A stretch of DNA of 64,000 nucleotides from Impatiens glandulifera (GCF_907164915.1 NC_061867.1:21189202-21253201), one strand, 5' to 3'; positions 11,629 through 24,961 are shown, counted from the first letter of the stretch. Made by a program: numbers and translations. Notes: a model not told the origin generated them from the sequence alone.

Positions 11629-12228
11629 TATATTGAAATGAGAGCATTGAATTTATCATTGAAAAATATGGCCGTCTAATTTTACAAGTTTTATGATTCA
11701 TGTGAGTAGAAGGAGAAGTTGTCGGAGGAGAAAACAACAAGGGAAATAAATCTAGATGTTGCAGCTATGATGAGATTCGGGTGATTCGGTTCTTCTTCAA
11801 AAATATTAAAAGGAAGAAGACTCCCATATGTTGCAGCTATGATGGAAAAAATTATATTCAGTTGCTTGCGAATTTTGTCCTTAATGTACATTGGGTTAAT
11901 AAATTTGAAATATATTTATGAAAATTCAGACGGTTATGCTCTAATTAGCTTAGTTCTCTTTACGTTTTGAAAGTTAGTCCGTAAACTAGGAGAAATTGAG
12001 AAGGAATTGGAGTTCTCTAGGGTTTTGTTGTTATATATGATGTGGGAGTTTGTTTCTTCACAAATTTGCTGAAATGAATTTTTTTTTGGCAAATTGACAA
12101 TTTATAATAAGGCTTTGAATAAACAAAGAGAACCACCATCATAATATATGTTTAGAGCTTCTCTTTAGAATCCATCAAGACATCAATATTCACCAAGGAA
12201 AGAGAATAAGTATTATCATATTAAACCC

Positions 12229-12272
12229 TAATCTTTCAAAGATTATACTAGGGCCTAATCTTTCAAAGATTA
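12229..12272. repeat. 17-bp perfect palindrome present twice (27-bp tandem unit)
   Basis: TAATCTTTCAAAGATTA, two 8-base arms around one C, occurs at 12229-12245 and 12256-12272 in a 27-bp direct duplication. Confidence 0.85.
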
Positions 12273-12600
12273 TACTAGGGCTTTACAGATGTATACAAAT
12301 CCTTATCATTTTATACGCACACCATTATATGATTGAAAACTTAACATTCATTCTTCCCTAAAAATACCACCATCTCAAATGTTATTGCCCACAATTGAAT
12401 TTTTTAACCCAAATAAATTGTCTGATCAAGTAGGTACTTTTCATAATATTTATTATAAGGCACCTTAATTACGGAAAATAGCACAAATACAATAACATAA
12501 TTAAACATGTAATCTATTTAACCTGTTCAACTGCAAATTTGGACGCTCAGTTAATAATTCCAACAAAAAATTATGACTTGGAGGAAGAGGATCGATCATC

Positions 12601-13731
12601 TTAGGCCGCCACTGGTTCACAAACTGAACTCGACACATTGGCTTTAACCTGTTTCAAATACCTGTCTATATATGTCTAAGAAGTTTGACAAATAAATTAA
12701 ATTTGAATAAAGGTTAATATGAAAGTTAAGCAAATGTATTTTCTTTTATTTATTTTTTAAATTAGTGATATCTAACATGAATGTGTAGTAAAATGACACT
12801 TTTCTAGTAAGTTCTAATTAATTAGCCAGAAGAATGCAATTTGTTTGCTTCTAGCAGTTGACAGAGAACCTAGCTAAAGCTTATTATTGCAAATATCTAT
12901 AAATCATGAAGGCTTGCTTACCTTGGTAGACTTGAAGAGTTCATCAAGGACTTCAGAGAATGTAGGATGGGCATGAACTACAAGTTTGATGTTCTGAAAG
13001 ATTTTGCATTGTCCTAACTCAGAATAGCCAAAAAAAAAAAAGAAGGGTGGACAAAAATAATACTCATAAGTTTGGGATAACTATTGAGAAACATAAGGTG
13101 GATTTTGAAATATTTTTTTTTTAAATTTAATGCAAAGATGTATAAGCCAAAAAAAAAAGAAGCATGATTTGACTTTGCATGTGTCTTTATCGCCTTACAG
13201 CTACCGATAATTCCATGTTCAAATACTTGAGACATTTCCCTGTCAACATTTGCTATATGCAATTTTACAATACCTAAAGTGAGACTAAGAAACGTACTTG
13301 TATCAGTGTTCCCAAGGCTATAGCATTAGATGCCTCATGAATGAGATCTGCAACGTGGAGGCCAAAGATATGAACACCAAGTATTTGTCCATTATCAGAG
13401 GCCAAAGATATGAACACCAAGTATTTCTCCATTATCAGGTGGGTAGGAGGTAGTTACTCGAGATCCCTTGTGCACTTGCTGCATAAGCAAGCATCATTTT
13501 ACCATTTTCATCACCAATACAATACAAATGAGGCACCTGAAAGTTTGAACCACTGCCGGTGAAACATATACATATAAAAAGATATCTATATTGGATCTCT
13601 ATTACTATCAAATCACAAGATTTATTCTCTCAACATTTAATGAACAACAAAAAAAAAATGTCACCAGTATAATAAGCATACCAAGATTGTTCCAGCACCA
13701 GTTAATATATTAACACCAAGTCCTATTCTGT
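12601..13731 (-). pseudogene. LPD1: Plastid dihydrolipoyl dehydrogenase (pyruvate dehydrogenase E3), 3' exons, broken
   Basis: Four exon pieces lie in the right order on the minus strand. At 13682-13731, LGVNILTGAGTIL, ending at a GTATGC donor. At 13298-13536, [20 protein letters not shown], then a jump to [13 protein letters not shown] and [17 protein letters not shown]. At 12922-12993, [19 protein letters not shown]. At 12601-12648, the C-terminal tail VKANVSSSVCEPVAA and stop. This wording ([33 protein letters not shown]) is the plastid E3 type, not the mitochondrial one. HAHPT carries the active-site histidine. Splice signals are kept, so it is not a retrocopy. The interface segment between SAQGIS and DNGEIL is deleted, and 40 bp (13361-13400) is duplicated in tandem with a stop created. 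The FAD and NAD domains are absent. It is non-functional. Confidence 0.85.
13361..13440. repeat. 40-bp tandem duplication inside the LPD pseudogene
   Basis: GCCAAAGATATGAACACCAA and the next 20 bases are repeated immediately. Forty is not a multiple of three, so the duplication breaks the frame. Confidence 0.9.
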
Positions 13732-13738
13732 AGCAAGG

Positions 13739-13740
<2 letters not shown>

Positions 13741-13814
<74 letters not shown>

Positions 13815-14507
13815 TTACTTAATTTCTCATTTTTAACTCATGTTTTTTTATATCAATGTAGAATTAATAATTTTTATAAATACAATTTTCATTATATTAT
13901 ATTGTATTAAAATAATAAATATTTATTATATATTTTAAAATTATAAAGATATATACTTAAATAATTAATAATATAAAATTTTATATTTAACTTTATCATA
14001 CAAAAATTAATAAATTTAAAAAATAAATAAATTTAATTATATTAACTTCTATAATATATACATAATCATCCATATCATTATGTCATTTTTTTTTCTAATT
14101 TATTTATCTTAATTATTTTTTCTCTCTCTTATAATATATATTTCTCTTCCTAATATATATATAAATGTATATATATTTTCTCTTAATATATCTTTTTTAA
14201 TTAAGAGGAATGACTTGGCATAACACTGGTTGGTTGGAAAAAAGATAAAATAAGAGGAAAGAGAGAAGAGTGAGAAATTATTTAATTTTTTCAACAATCA
14301 TATTGTCGTCATATATATATATGATAAGTGATAGGGGAAGGAATTTGAGGGAGTGAATTGAGGAGGGAATGATGTGTCAAATGATAAAAGGTGAGGCGAG
14401 AGAAAATGATAAAAAGTGAGGAGAGAGAAGAGAGAGAAATTTTGTTATCTTTTTGGATAATCAAATTGGGCCACATCATTCCCTCTCTCAAATTTTCTCT
14501 CCCAATC

Positions 14508-14557
<50 letters not shown>

Positions 14558-14854
14558 ATGTTAATTTTATATTTTTAATTAATTTTTTTCTTATATAATG
14601 TAAGAATTAATAATTTTTATGAATGCAATTTTCATTATTTTGTATTTAAATAATAAATATTTATTATGTATTTTAAAAATATAAATACTTATATTTAAAC
14701 AATTAATAATATAAAATTTATATTTAATCATAACCATACAAAAATTAATAAATTATAAGAATAAAAAATGAAATTAATTATATTAATTTCTAATATATAT
14801 ATATAATAACTCATAATTTAAAATCGTAGAGATGTACAACAAACTATTTCCACA

Positions 14855-14885
<31 letters not shown>

Positions 14886-15403
14886 TTATTATTTAATTCT
14901 ATTTCCTAATTTATTTATCTTAATTATATATTTTCTTTCGTAAATATATATATATTAAAAATCATTTACACCATTGTGTAATTTCTTTTTCCTAATTTTT
15001 TTATTTTAATTAATTATTTTTTCTTATAATATATATATATATATATATATTTCTCTCTAAATTTCTTTTTTTTTAATTAACTTTTTTTTTTCTTATTAAT
15101 GTAAGAATTTATAATTTTTATAAGTATTATTTTCATTATATTTATTAAAATAATAAATATTTTAAAAATCTAAATACATTTATTTAAATAATTAATAATA
15201 TAAAAAATTATATTTAACCTTAATCATACAAAATAATAGATTTTAAAAATAAAAAATAAATTTAATTATATTAACTTCTAATTTATATATATAATAACTC
15301 TTAATTTAAAATCCACAATTATCCAAAACATTATGTAATTTATTTTTTTTAATTTATTTATCCTAATTATTTTTTTTCTTTCTTAATATATATATTTTTC
15401 TCT

Positions 15404-15460
<57 letters not shown>

Positions 15461-17160
15461 CCTCTTGATTTAAAATTCACAGTCATCCAAAATATTATGT
15501 AATTTATTTTTTCTAATTTATTTATCATAAATATTTTTTCTCTTTTCTAATATATATATTTTTCTCTCCTTATATATAACTTATATATATATATATATAT
15601 ATATATTTTTCTCTTAATATATCTTTTTTAATTAATTTTTTTTTCTAATGTAAGAATTAATAATTTTTATAAATACAATTTTTATTATATTGTATTATAA
15701 TAATATATATTTAAAAACTAATAAATAAATATATTTTAATAATTTATAATATAAAAAGTTATATTTAACTTTAGCCATACAAAATTAATAAATTTTAAGA
15801 ATAAAAAATTATTTTAATTATATTAACTTCTAATTTATATATATAATAACTCTTAATTTAAAATAGTGAAAGTGTATAGCAAACTTTCTCTACAATCATC
15901 TAGATTTTTATCATTATCTAATTTATATTTTTAATTTATTTCTTTTAATTATTATTTCTCTCTTCTAATATATTTCTCTTTTTTAATAAGTTTTTTTCTC
16001 ACACATGCGAAAATTAATAAATTTTATAAATACAATTTTAATTATATTATATTAAAATATTAAAGATTTATTATATATTTTAAAAATATAAGTACATATA
16101 TTTAAAATATATAATAATATAAAAATTTTTATTCAACCTTAATTATACAAAAATTAATAAATATTAAGAATAAAAAATGATTTTAATTATATTAACTTTT
16201 AATATATATATAATAACTCCCACAATCATTAAGATCATTATATAATTTATATTTCCTAATTTATTTATCATAATTATTTTTTTTCTCTTATAATTTATAT
16301 TTTTCTCTCCTTTTATATATATATATATATATATATTTCTCCTAATTTATTCTTTTTAATTAATTTTTTTCTAATAACAATGTAAGAATTAATATTTTTA
16401 TAAATACAATTTTCTTAATTTATATATATTAAAATAATAAATATTTATTTTATATTTAAATAATATAAATATATATATTTAAATAATTAACAATATAAAA
16501 GTTATATTTAACTTTAACCATACAAAAATTAATAAATTTTAAGAATAAAAAATTATTTTAATTAATTAATTATTAATTTATTGATTAACATTAACATACG
16601 AAAAATTAATAAATTTTATAAATACAATTTTAATTATGTTATATTAAAATATTAAAGATTTATTATATATTTTAAAAATATAAGTACATATATTTAAAAT
16701 ATATAATAATATAAAAAATAATATTCAATCTTAATCATACAAAAATTAATAAATATTAAGAATAAAAATAGTTTTAATTATATTAACTTTTAATCTATAT
16801 ATATATATCATTATATAATTTCTATTTCCTAATTTATTTATCATAATTATTTTTTTTCTCTTCTAATTTATATTTTTCTCTCCTTTTATATATATATATT
16901 TCTCTTAATTTATTCCTTTTAATTAATTTTTTTCTAATACCAATGTAAGAATTAATATTTTTTATAAATACAATTTTCTTCATTTTTATATATTAAAATA
17001 ATAAAATTTTATTTTATATTTAAATAATATAAATATATATATTTAAATAATTAATAATATAAAAGTTATATTTAACTTTAACCATACAAAAATTAATAAA
17101 TTTTAAGAATAAAAAATTATTTTAATTAATTAATTATTAATTTATTGATTAAATAAGAAT
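13741..17160. repeat. AT-rich degenerate tandem array
   Basis: After (AT)n at 13741-13813, a unit recurs with the order: TATATA tract, CTCTTAATATAT, TTTTTAATTAATTTTTTT, TGTAAGAATTAATAATTTTT, AAATACAATTTTCATTATAT, then CATACAAAAATTAATAAATT. Unit starts are seen near 13855, 14600, 15100, 15648, 16005, 16377, 16600 and 16940, so spacing is irregular (about 220-750 bp) because (AT)n lengths vary and some units are partial. There is no coding potential. Confidence 0.7.
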
Positions 17161-17490
17161 ATGTTATTTTATTTTTAAAAAAATATTTAACTTAACTAAT
17201 TATAATAGCTTAAAGGTTAAGACATCAATTACTAATTTTAAATATCCTAAATTGAAATACATTATAGGTAGGAATATTGGGTTAACTAATTTTTTTTTTT
17301 TAAATATGTTAAAAATCAATTTTTATTTATGTCATATTTATCTTTATATTTTATAGTTATAATAGTGACGATGACAAAATAATAATTTAAAAATGATAGG
17401 GTGTAATCTAATATATAAATTTTGTAAAATATACTTTTTATACAATTTTATAATTTTGTTCAACATTTACCTAAAAAAAGTAATATCTAT

Positions 17491-18660
17491 TTTATAATAA
17501 TTAATTTTATATTATAATACAAATAAAATCATTTCCCTTTAACTTTAATAAATTTAAAAAAATAGAAATGAATACAAAATGTCACTTTCCATTAATAATA
17601 TTATTTATTTAAAAATAAAATTAATTTAAATAATTCAAAACTTTAAGTGAAAATTAAAATTTCCTTCAGATAATTTAATTAGATTTAAATAATATTACAA
17701 TAATATAAATAATATTACAGTAATATAAAATTATTATCAATCTTAATTGCTCAAATATGTGTATTTAAACTAATATATTAAACTGATTGGTATTCGTTTA
17801 ATACGATTTAAGTATTCTATTAAATATTTTCATTGGGTTTATTATAATAATTAATTTTATATTATAATACAAATAAAATCATTTCCCTTTAACTTTAATA
17901 AATTTTAAAAAATAGAAATGAATATAAAATATCACTTTCCATTAATAATATTATTTATTTAAAAATAGAATTAATTTAAATAATTCAAAACTTTAAATGA
18001 AAATTAAAATTTTCCTATATTCAGATACTTTAATTAGATTTAAATAATATTACAGTAATATAAATAATATTACAGTAATATGAAATTATTATCAATCTCA
18101 ATGAAGTCTCAAATATGTGTATTTAAACTAATATACTAAACTCCTTGGTATTCAACGTAAATACGTTTAATACGATTAAATTATTTTATTAAATATTTTC
18201 ATTTGGTTTATTATAATAATTAATTTTATATTATAATACAAATAAAATTATTTCCCTTTAACTTTAATAAATTTTAAAAAATAAAAATGAATAAAAATGT
18301 CACTTTCCGTTAATAATATTATTTATTTAAAAAGAGAATTAATTTAAATAATTCAAAACTTTAAATGAAAATTAAAATTTTCATATATTCAGATAATTTA
18401 ATTAGATTTCAATAATATTACAATAATATAAATAATATTACAGTAATATAAAATTATTATCAATCTCAATAAAGTCTCAAATATGTGTATTTAAACTAAT
18501 ATATTAAACTCCTTGGTATTCAATACCTTGGTATTCAATACGGTTTAATAAGATTTAAGTATTATATTAAATATTTTCGTTGGGTTTATTATAATAATTA
18601 ATTTTATATTATAATACATATAAAATTATTTTTCTTTGACTTTAATAAATTTTATGGAGT
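17491..18660. repeat. About 350-378-bp tandem repeat, three full units plus a partial
   Basis: Units begin with TTATAATAATTAATTTTATA near 17492, 17842, 18211 and 18589. They contain ATTTCCCTTTAACTTTAATA, CACTTTCC(A/G)TTAATAATAT and a variable ACAGTAATATAAATAAT part. Identity is high for the first three units; the last is cut short. Confidence 0.8.
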
Positions 18661-19060
18661 TAATATTTTAAATTCTAAAAAAATATGTTAAAGATTATTT
18701 TTTATTTATGTCATATTTATCTATTTTATAGTTATAATAGTGATGATAACAAAATAATAATTTATAATTGTGAATGGGTGGTCATGATTATAAGTGTCAT
18801 GCTAGTTTTTTTTAATTCAATAAAAAGATTTATGAGTTTTGAAATCTATTAACATCTCGTTTGAATTACTAAAAATAATATTTTTATAACATGAAAAGTT
18901 TGAAATCATTTAATACAATCAACTTAAAGAAATCTTGTAATCTATTAAATTAATTACAAGGTCATTAATGGAAAAGAGTCGCACAACTTAAATACAACTT
19001 AAATGGCTATTTAAATTTACAGAAAGACATGTTTACTTTTCCCTTCCCTAATCAACAATA
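18661..19060. other. AT-rich spacer, nothing seen
   Basis: No ORF, repeat boundary or RNA gene recognised. Confidence 0.6.
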
Positions 19061-19422
19061 TTAAACTACCCCTAAGGCAATGATACCATCATATTCAGGA
19101 TCACCAATAGTCCTGATAAATGACGATACTTCCTTCCACGATCTTGGCTGTTTGGCGTGATCTTGGTCAGAGTATTCTGAAAAAAAAAATTGAACATATT
19201 AAACAATAAGAAAAATCAAATATCTGAAACCATAATAGTTAATCTTTTATAATTCATTCACTAAACATTAATTAAGGAGGATACACAATAATATATACCT
19301 TTTATCCTTTGATTTAGTTTTGAATATGCAATTAATATGTTGAAACAACTTATGAATATCCCACATCCTATATCGAGCACTAAGACCATGATATATCTAA
19401 TAGTATCAATGTGAAACCTCAT
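19061..19422 (-). CDS. Possible two-exon small membrane protein gene or 3' gene fragment
   Basis: Minus strand. Exon 1 is 19299-19422 (41 codons plus one base), starting ATG. It has a hydrophobic run YIMVLVLDIGCGIFISCFNI that could be one membrane segment, followed by basic KLNQRIK. A GTATAT donor, 122-bp AT-rich intron and T10-CAG acceptor lead to exon 2 (19061-19176) in the matching phase, giving YSDQDHAKQPRSWKEVSSFI and RTIGDPEYDGIIALGVV, then stop. Exon 2 has good codon-like composition and a strong acceptor; exon 1 is less certain. The 79-residue product is not recognised. It may be the 3' end of a longer gene whose upstream exons are lost. GC-richer DNA with GGCCCA motifs at 19615-19665 lies upstream and could be promoter. 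Confidence 0.35.
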
Positions 19423-20839
19423 CACTCAAATATTAATATTGAATCTAGCAAACATCACAAATAGCTTCTATTTCGGACTTCTTCACTAATGAGTACATCT
19501 AGAGAGAAAAGAGGAAGAAACACTTAGAGGAATACAATCAAAGATGTGGGCGATTGTCGCTATTTATACTCAAAATTAGGGTTTTCTTTATCAAACTCAC
19601 GCGCTAAACCTAATTCGGCCCAACCCCAGGCGCATGGGCCTTTTTGGCCCAATCTTTGGGTGCCTCGTTCCCTTATGTGTTTTACGATTACATTTTTTAA
19701 ATCATATATTAAATGTTTTACATTCATAAATCTCAATTAATTCAAATCGGGAGAAGTTTCTTATCACCACTCTAAAAGATGTAACGACAATAAGAGATGC
19801 ATGTTTAAAATGTGAACGCTATATTTTATGCGTACATTTAAATGAGTCTATTGATTAATAAGGTTATTCTCTAAATTCTTTAAATACAAAACAAGAATAT
19901 AAGAATAGAGTATGAAATTATGTAATACATCCTCTAGATGAATACCTTCACTTATATCAAAATAATTAAAGACATTGATCTAACCTAAAACCTAAACTTT
20001 TAAGACAAAAATTTCCAAAAATTATTTATGGTTTTACTTTTCTCAAAAAATTAACTAGGAAGATCTCTTAATAAATAAAAACTACTATAACTACATTTTA
20101 AAACTAAAAATATAAAGTTACAAAAGATGTCTTAACATTATGGATCAGGACTTATAAATATTTCAACAGAATCTATACTTTATTTCATGTTTTAAGCCAT
20201 ACTAAATTCTTACTTACATACGCAAATTTTGCCTTTGAAATTAATGTTTTTTTTATTAAAAATGATTCATATAATTCTTTTTATTGTTCTTTTTTTTCAC
20301 CGTCACATATTCAATATTTGACCTTAAATTAATTTTTATATATGGAAAAATTATTTTTAATGGTGAGTTATTAGTTTTAAGATTTATAATATTTTGCTTT
20401 AAAATTTGATTATAAACTAGACCTAACTTATTAGTGTGAAATTTTTCACAAAGGAAAATAATAGATATTCTTCATGTTAATTGTTTTAGTAAAAAAATAT
20501 TCAAACTCTAAGAACAATATTATTCTTTTTTCACAAAAAGAAATTAAGAGATCTTCTTGTTGATATTCTTATGTGAATTTTTCTATTAAATTATTATATT
20601 ACATTTAAAAATACTAATTATCCAACTACATGTCTAACTTTTTTTCCAATCAATTTAAATATATATATATATATATATATATTTGACTAATTTTAATTTT
20701 CTCTAAATTTTTGTTTAAAGTCTATAAAAAGATAAATTATCTTAATATCATTAGTTCAGAATTAAATGTGATTTATTAGAACCGTGGTAATCAAAGTTTA
20801 GTTTGACCTATAAAAAAGGAATTGATGTTACATTGTAGT
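19423..20839. other. Intergenic DNA, mostly AT-rich
   Basis: At 19600-19670 there are repeated GGCCCA/TGGGCC motifs (often seen in plant housekeeping promoters, as TCP/site II-like elements). They would lie about 200 bp upstream of the minus-strand gene at 19422. The rest holds nothing I can support. Confidence 0.4.
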
Positions 20840-22080
20840 TACTCAATACATATTTAGAAGAACAATCATTCGGATAACAAGAAGCAGTTGAGGGGCTACA
20901 CCAGTTTGTTCTATCCGGTGAGGAAGTTCAGTCTTTAATGTGCTTAGAAAGCTCATGGATGAGAGGAGTATTGTGTTTCTCTCATATTAAATTTATAACA
21001 AGATATTGGCATAATGTTTACACATTTATAAATATAAAGATTAAGTTAAGTGACATAACAAAATAAATTTAGTTATGGTTTTGAGGTGTAAAAATGTAAA
21101 TGAATGACATTATATTATATTAAAATGGTATGGGTATATAATAATGTTTAATTACAAGTTATCAGGTCCTATAAGCATCGTTTTATATAAATGAATGAGT
21201 AACCAACCTTAAAATTTTGTTGGTTAAAATGTTGTATTTATAATAAATAGTTGTAAGTTTTGTGGATGAATAAATCTTCTTATTCTTATTTTTTTAATTT
21301 AAGATTTTTAATTTTGTGAATGGATTAACTCGCATATTAACAAACTAAATTTAGTTATGATGTTGTGGAGAGAAAATATATATGATTAACATTATGTTAT
21401 ATTAAAATGTTATTTATATATAATAATGTTTAACTACAAGTCACCCGGTACTAGAAGCATAATGCACGACTCGTTATATATAAATAAATGAGTGAGATGG
21501 TTAATACGCGGGTTGATCTGTCCACAAAATTTAAATAGTTAAATTAAATAATAAGATTAAGATGTTTTATTGGTCAACGAAATTTATAACTACTAATTAT
21601 AAAGACAAAATTTAACAAATTAAGATTATAGAGTTAAATCTTAAATTTAAGTTTCAATATTGTGGATGAACTTTCAATATTATATTTACATAAGTTTTAA
21701 TTTTTTTTATAGATTTTTTAAGGTTTTCTTTTTTTTAATATATAGAATGGAAGGAGAGCTCATGGATGAGAGGAGTATTGAGTTTCTTTCTCCTCCTAAA
21801 TTTCAAGCAAGAAAATGACGAAATGTACCTTTACATCGTTTCTAAATATACAAGATTAAGTTGATCATAACATAAATTTAGTTATAATGTTGTGGTGAGA
21901 GAATATAAATTAATTAAGTTATGTTATATTAAAATGGTATTTATATAATAATGGAGTTTTAGAATGACAATGCTTATATAAATAAAGGTGTGAGATTGTT
22001 AATACATATGTTGATCCGTCCACGAGATTTGAATGGTTAAATTAAAAATTTAATATTATGAGGGTTTAATCTTCCATAAA
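20840..22080. repeat. Degenerate repeats with a shared GCTCATGGATGAGAGGAGTA segment
   Basis: GCTCATGGATGAGAGGAGTA occurs near 20951 and 21758. The segment AATTTAGTTATG.TGTTGTGG with TTATATTAAAATG recurs near 21066, 21347 and 21884. These look like old, partly overlapping duplicates of one AT-rich repeat. No ORF is supported. Confidence 0.55.
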
Positions 22081-22099
22081 ACTTACACATATATAATGA

Positions 22100-23020
22100 T
22101 ACTTAATTTTAAAGTGTTTAAATTATCGGATCGAGAGTTGTGCTTAATTTCGATATATATGTGAGAGTAAATAGATACTTGAGTTGGATTGTGGGTTGAT
22201 CCATTCATAAACTTAAAACGATTAAAAAGAAAGTTAAAAATGTTAAAGGTATGTAGTATGTTTTAAATTTATAACCTAACAAAACAAGGAAAATTCTTTA
22301 ACTAATTAGACTAATAAGACTTTATATTTTAAATTTAACACCAAATTTGATTAACACAAATATTTTAAAATATATGTTTAAATTTTAACTAACTAACTAT
22401 AATAATATATATATAATAATATTTAATTTCAAAATATCCGGATTGTCGGGTCGAGAGTTGTGGTTAATTGAAATATATATGTGAGAGTAATTGAATACTT
22501 CGGTTGACATGTGGGTTGACCCCGCCCATAAACTTAAAACCTTTAAAAATAAAATTAAAAATGTTATAGGTATGTTTCGAACTTGGAATTTAACAAAAAC
22601 AAAAATACAACTTTTAACCAACTAAGCTAATAAGACCTTATATTTTAAATTTAACATCAAATTTGATTTAACATCAAATTTGATGAATGCTGGACATTAT
22701 TAATAATATAAGTTCAACTTTTTAACTAACTAATATATATATATATATATATAATTCTAAATTTCAATGTGTCCTGATTACATGATCGAGAACTGTGGTT
22801 AATTTGGATATATATATATTTGAGAGTAAATGGATACTTGTGTCGAATTGTGGGTTAAGTAGCGCATCAACTTAAAACAGTTAAAAATAAAATTAAAATG
22901 TTATACATGTGTTTTGAATTACAATATAACAAAACAAACAAGTACAACTCTTTAACAAACTAAGCAAATTAAACACCAAATTTAATTAACGCAAGACATT
23001 CTTAACCATATAAAAACTTT
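22100..23020. repeat. About 315-335-bp tandem repeat, three units
   Basis: GATCGAGAGTTGTGGTTAAT and variants occur near 22133, 22447 and 22782. Each is followed by TGAGAGTAA.TGGATACTTG, then a GTGGGTT segment and TAAAAATGTTA.AGGTATG. Units are about 85% alike by eye. Confidence 0.65.
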
Positions 23021-23025
23021 TTAAT

Positions 23026-23080
<55 letters not shown>

Positions 23081-24248
23081 GAATAAAATTTAAAATAAGA
23101 TTATTTTATTTTTTATTTTAATATAGTATGTTAAAAAATTTAAACATTAAATATATATTATTATACTTATCTTTATTAATTTATTTTGTTTATATTCTAT
23201 CATTGTGTTTATATAATTTTTAATAATTCTATTTATTTTTTATAATGTATTTTCAATGTTAAACCATATAATATAATATAATATAAAAAACATATACAGT
23301 GAGATTTACGCACATTTCTATACATTTTATATATTTTATATGATTTCTCTCCTCTATTAATAATTACGTATCTATAATTATTAATTTATCTCTTATATCA
23401 TAATTATTAATTTATGTTTTTTTTATTTAATATTTTCGTATAAAAATATTATTATTTTTATTAATTTTATATAAATAATTTTTATTTTCACACAAATTAT
23501 ATAAAATCTATATTATATTATTAATCATTTTATATTTATATATTAAATATTTAATAATTTTATGTATAAATAATAATAATAAGTCTCAAATTCTCTCCTC
23601 TAATAATTTCTAATTTATTTCACTATCCATCTTTATTAATTTCTCTTTCCTAATTAATATTTTTATTATTTTATCTCTCATATATATATTCTTTTTTTTC
23701 ATTAAATTTATATAAACTTATTAATATTGTTTATATTTATATATTTATATATTTAATATTTAATATTTAATATATTTTTATTTTTATATATAATTATTTA
23801 TCTTCATTAATTTTATATAAATAATTTTTATTTTCACACAATATAAATATATGTTATATTATTAATAATTTTAAATTTATATAATAAATATTTATTAATT
23901 TATGTATAAACAATTATAATATACATAATAATTCTCAAAATATATTTTCTAATAATTACTAATTTATTTCCCTTTCATAATTATTAATTTCCCTTTACTA
24001 ATTAATATTTTTATTATTTTATCTTTCATATATATATTTTTTTCTTCAATAATTTTATATAAATTCATTAATATTTTTTTATATATATTATTTAATATTT
24101 ATTTATTTTGATATATAAATATTTATAATATACATAATAATACTATTATTATATTTTATAATGTTTAATATTATTTATTAAACTAACAATAAAATTACAA
24201 ATTTCTCTTTATTAAATAGTTTTATATATTTATTTTTTATCTCATTTT

Positions 24249-24321
<73 letters not shown>

Positions 24322-24349
24322 TTTTAATTAATTTTTATTTTTATTTTCT
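23021..24349. repeat. AT-rich low-complexity block
   Basis: (AT)n runs at about 23029-23076 and 24250-24315 with TTATTT/AATAAT filler. The part near 24180-24240 (TTTATTAAACTAACAATAAA) resembles the AT-rich blocks at 1.4 and 27.8 kb. Confidence 0.7.
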
Positions 24350-24357
24350 CTCTAATA
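24350..24357. repeat. Target site duplication of Pack-MULE, left (CTCTAATA)
   Basis: Matches CTCTAATT at 27410-27417 at seven of eight bases. Confidence 0.75.
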
Positions 24358-24485
24358 GGGAAATTTGATGAAATGACCCTAATATTAGGCCTAAATGCGT
24401 ATGGTGTGGGGCATAATTTAAATAGCGCTTGTGACCCTCTTTTTTTCTGACAAAAATGTCTCTCTTGTGTCACGCATCCTCAAGT

Positions 24486-24827
24486 TGCGTGACGCACCCG
24501 AGTGTATTGTGAAAAGTCCACAATTCCATTACTATATAATTAGAAAAATTATACATCTTCCCATTTCTTTTCATTTCTTTTTTCCTTGTTCTCTCTCTTC
24601 ACTTCCCCTTTTCCCCTTCTCCTCCTTCTCTCTAAAAATGCGACAATCCCCGACGAAGACGTCGGAATCCCAACTAAACAACCATGTTCGCTGCTACTGG
24701 TATGCTTTCTCCTTCCTTTATTTCTTTTTTTAAACACATTGCTTGTTAGGGTTTGGGGATTAAAGATTGATTAGGTAAAACCACTGTTGTAGCGGAATCC
24801 GGGTGCGTGACGCAGGTGCGTCACGCA
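24486..24827. promoter_or_regulatory. TGCGT(G/C)ACGCA palindromic motifs in the left end of the Pack-MULE
   Basis: Eleven-base near-palindromes at 24486-24496, 24804-24814 and 24817-24827; another sits in the right end at 27291-27301, with relatives at 26850-26880. Each contains a TGACG core, the known binding core of plant TGA-type bZIP factors. They could also be transposase sub-terminal binding sites. Confidence 0.5.
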
Positions 24828-24961
24828 GGTGCCTCTTAAATCGTTCAGTAGAAGGAGAATGATTGAATTACTACTAGTAGTACTGTTTCATTAGTCTATT
24901 TCATCATAATACACCCATTTAGAAAAGAAAAAAGGAATATACTTTTGTTTGTTTGTTTTAG

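Noticed and set aside
13661..16260. Regular spacing of repeats considered as CRISPR
   Set aside because: Plant nuclear AT-rich satellite-like DNA; units are long, irregular and lack unique spacers of fixed size.
19546..19740. 64-codon plus-strand ORF with many Pro/Ser residues
   Set aside because: Coincides with GGCCCA promoter-like motifs upstream of the minus-strand gene; no family resemblance.
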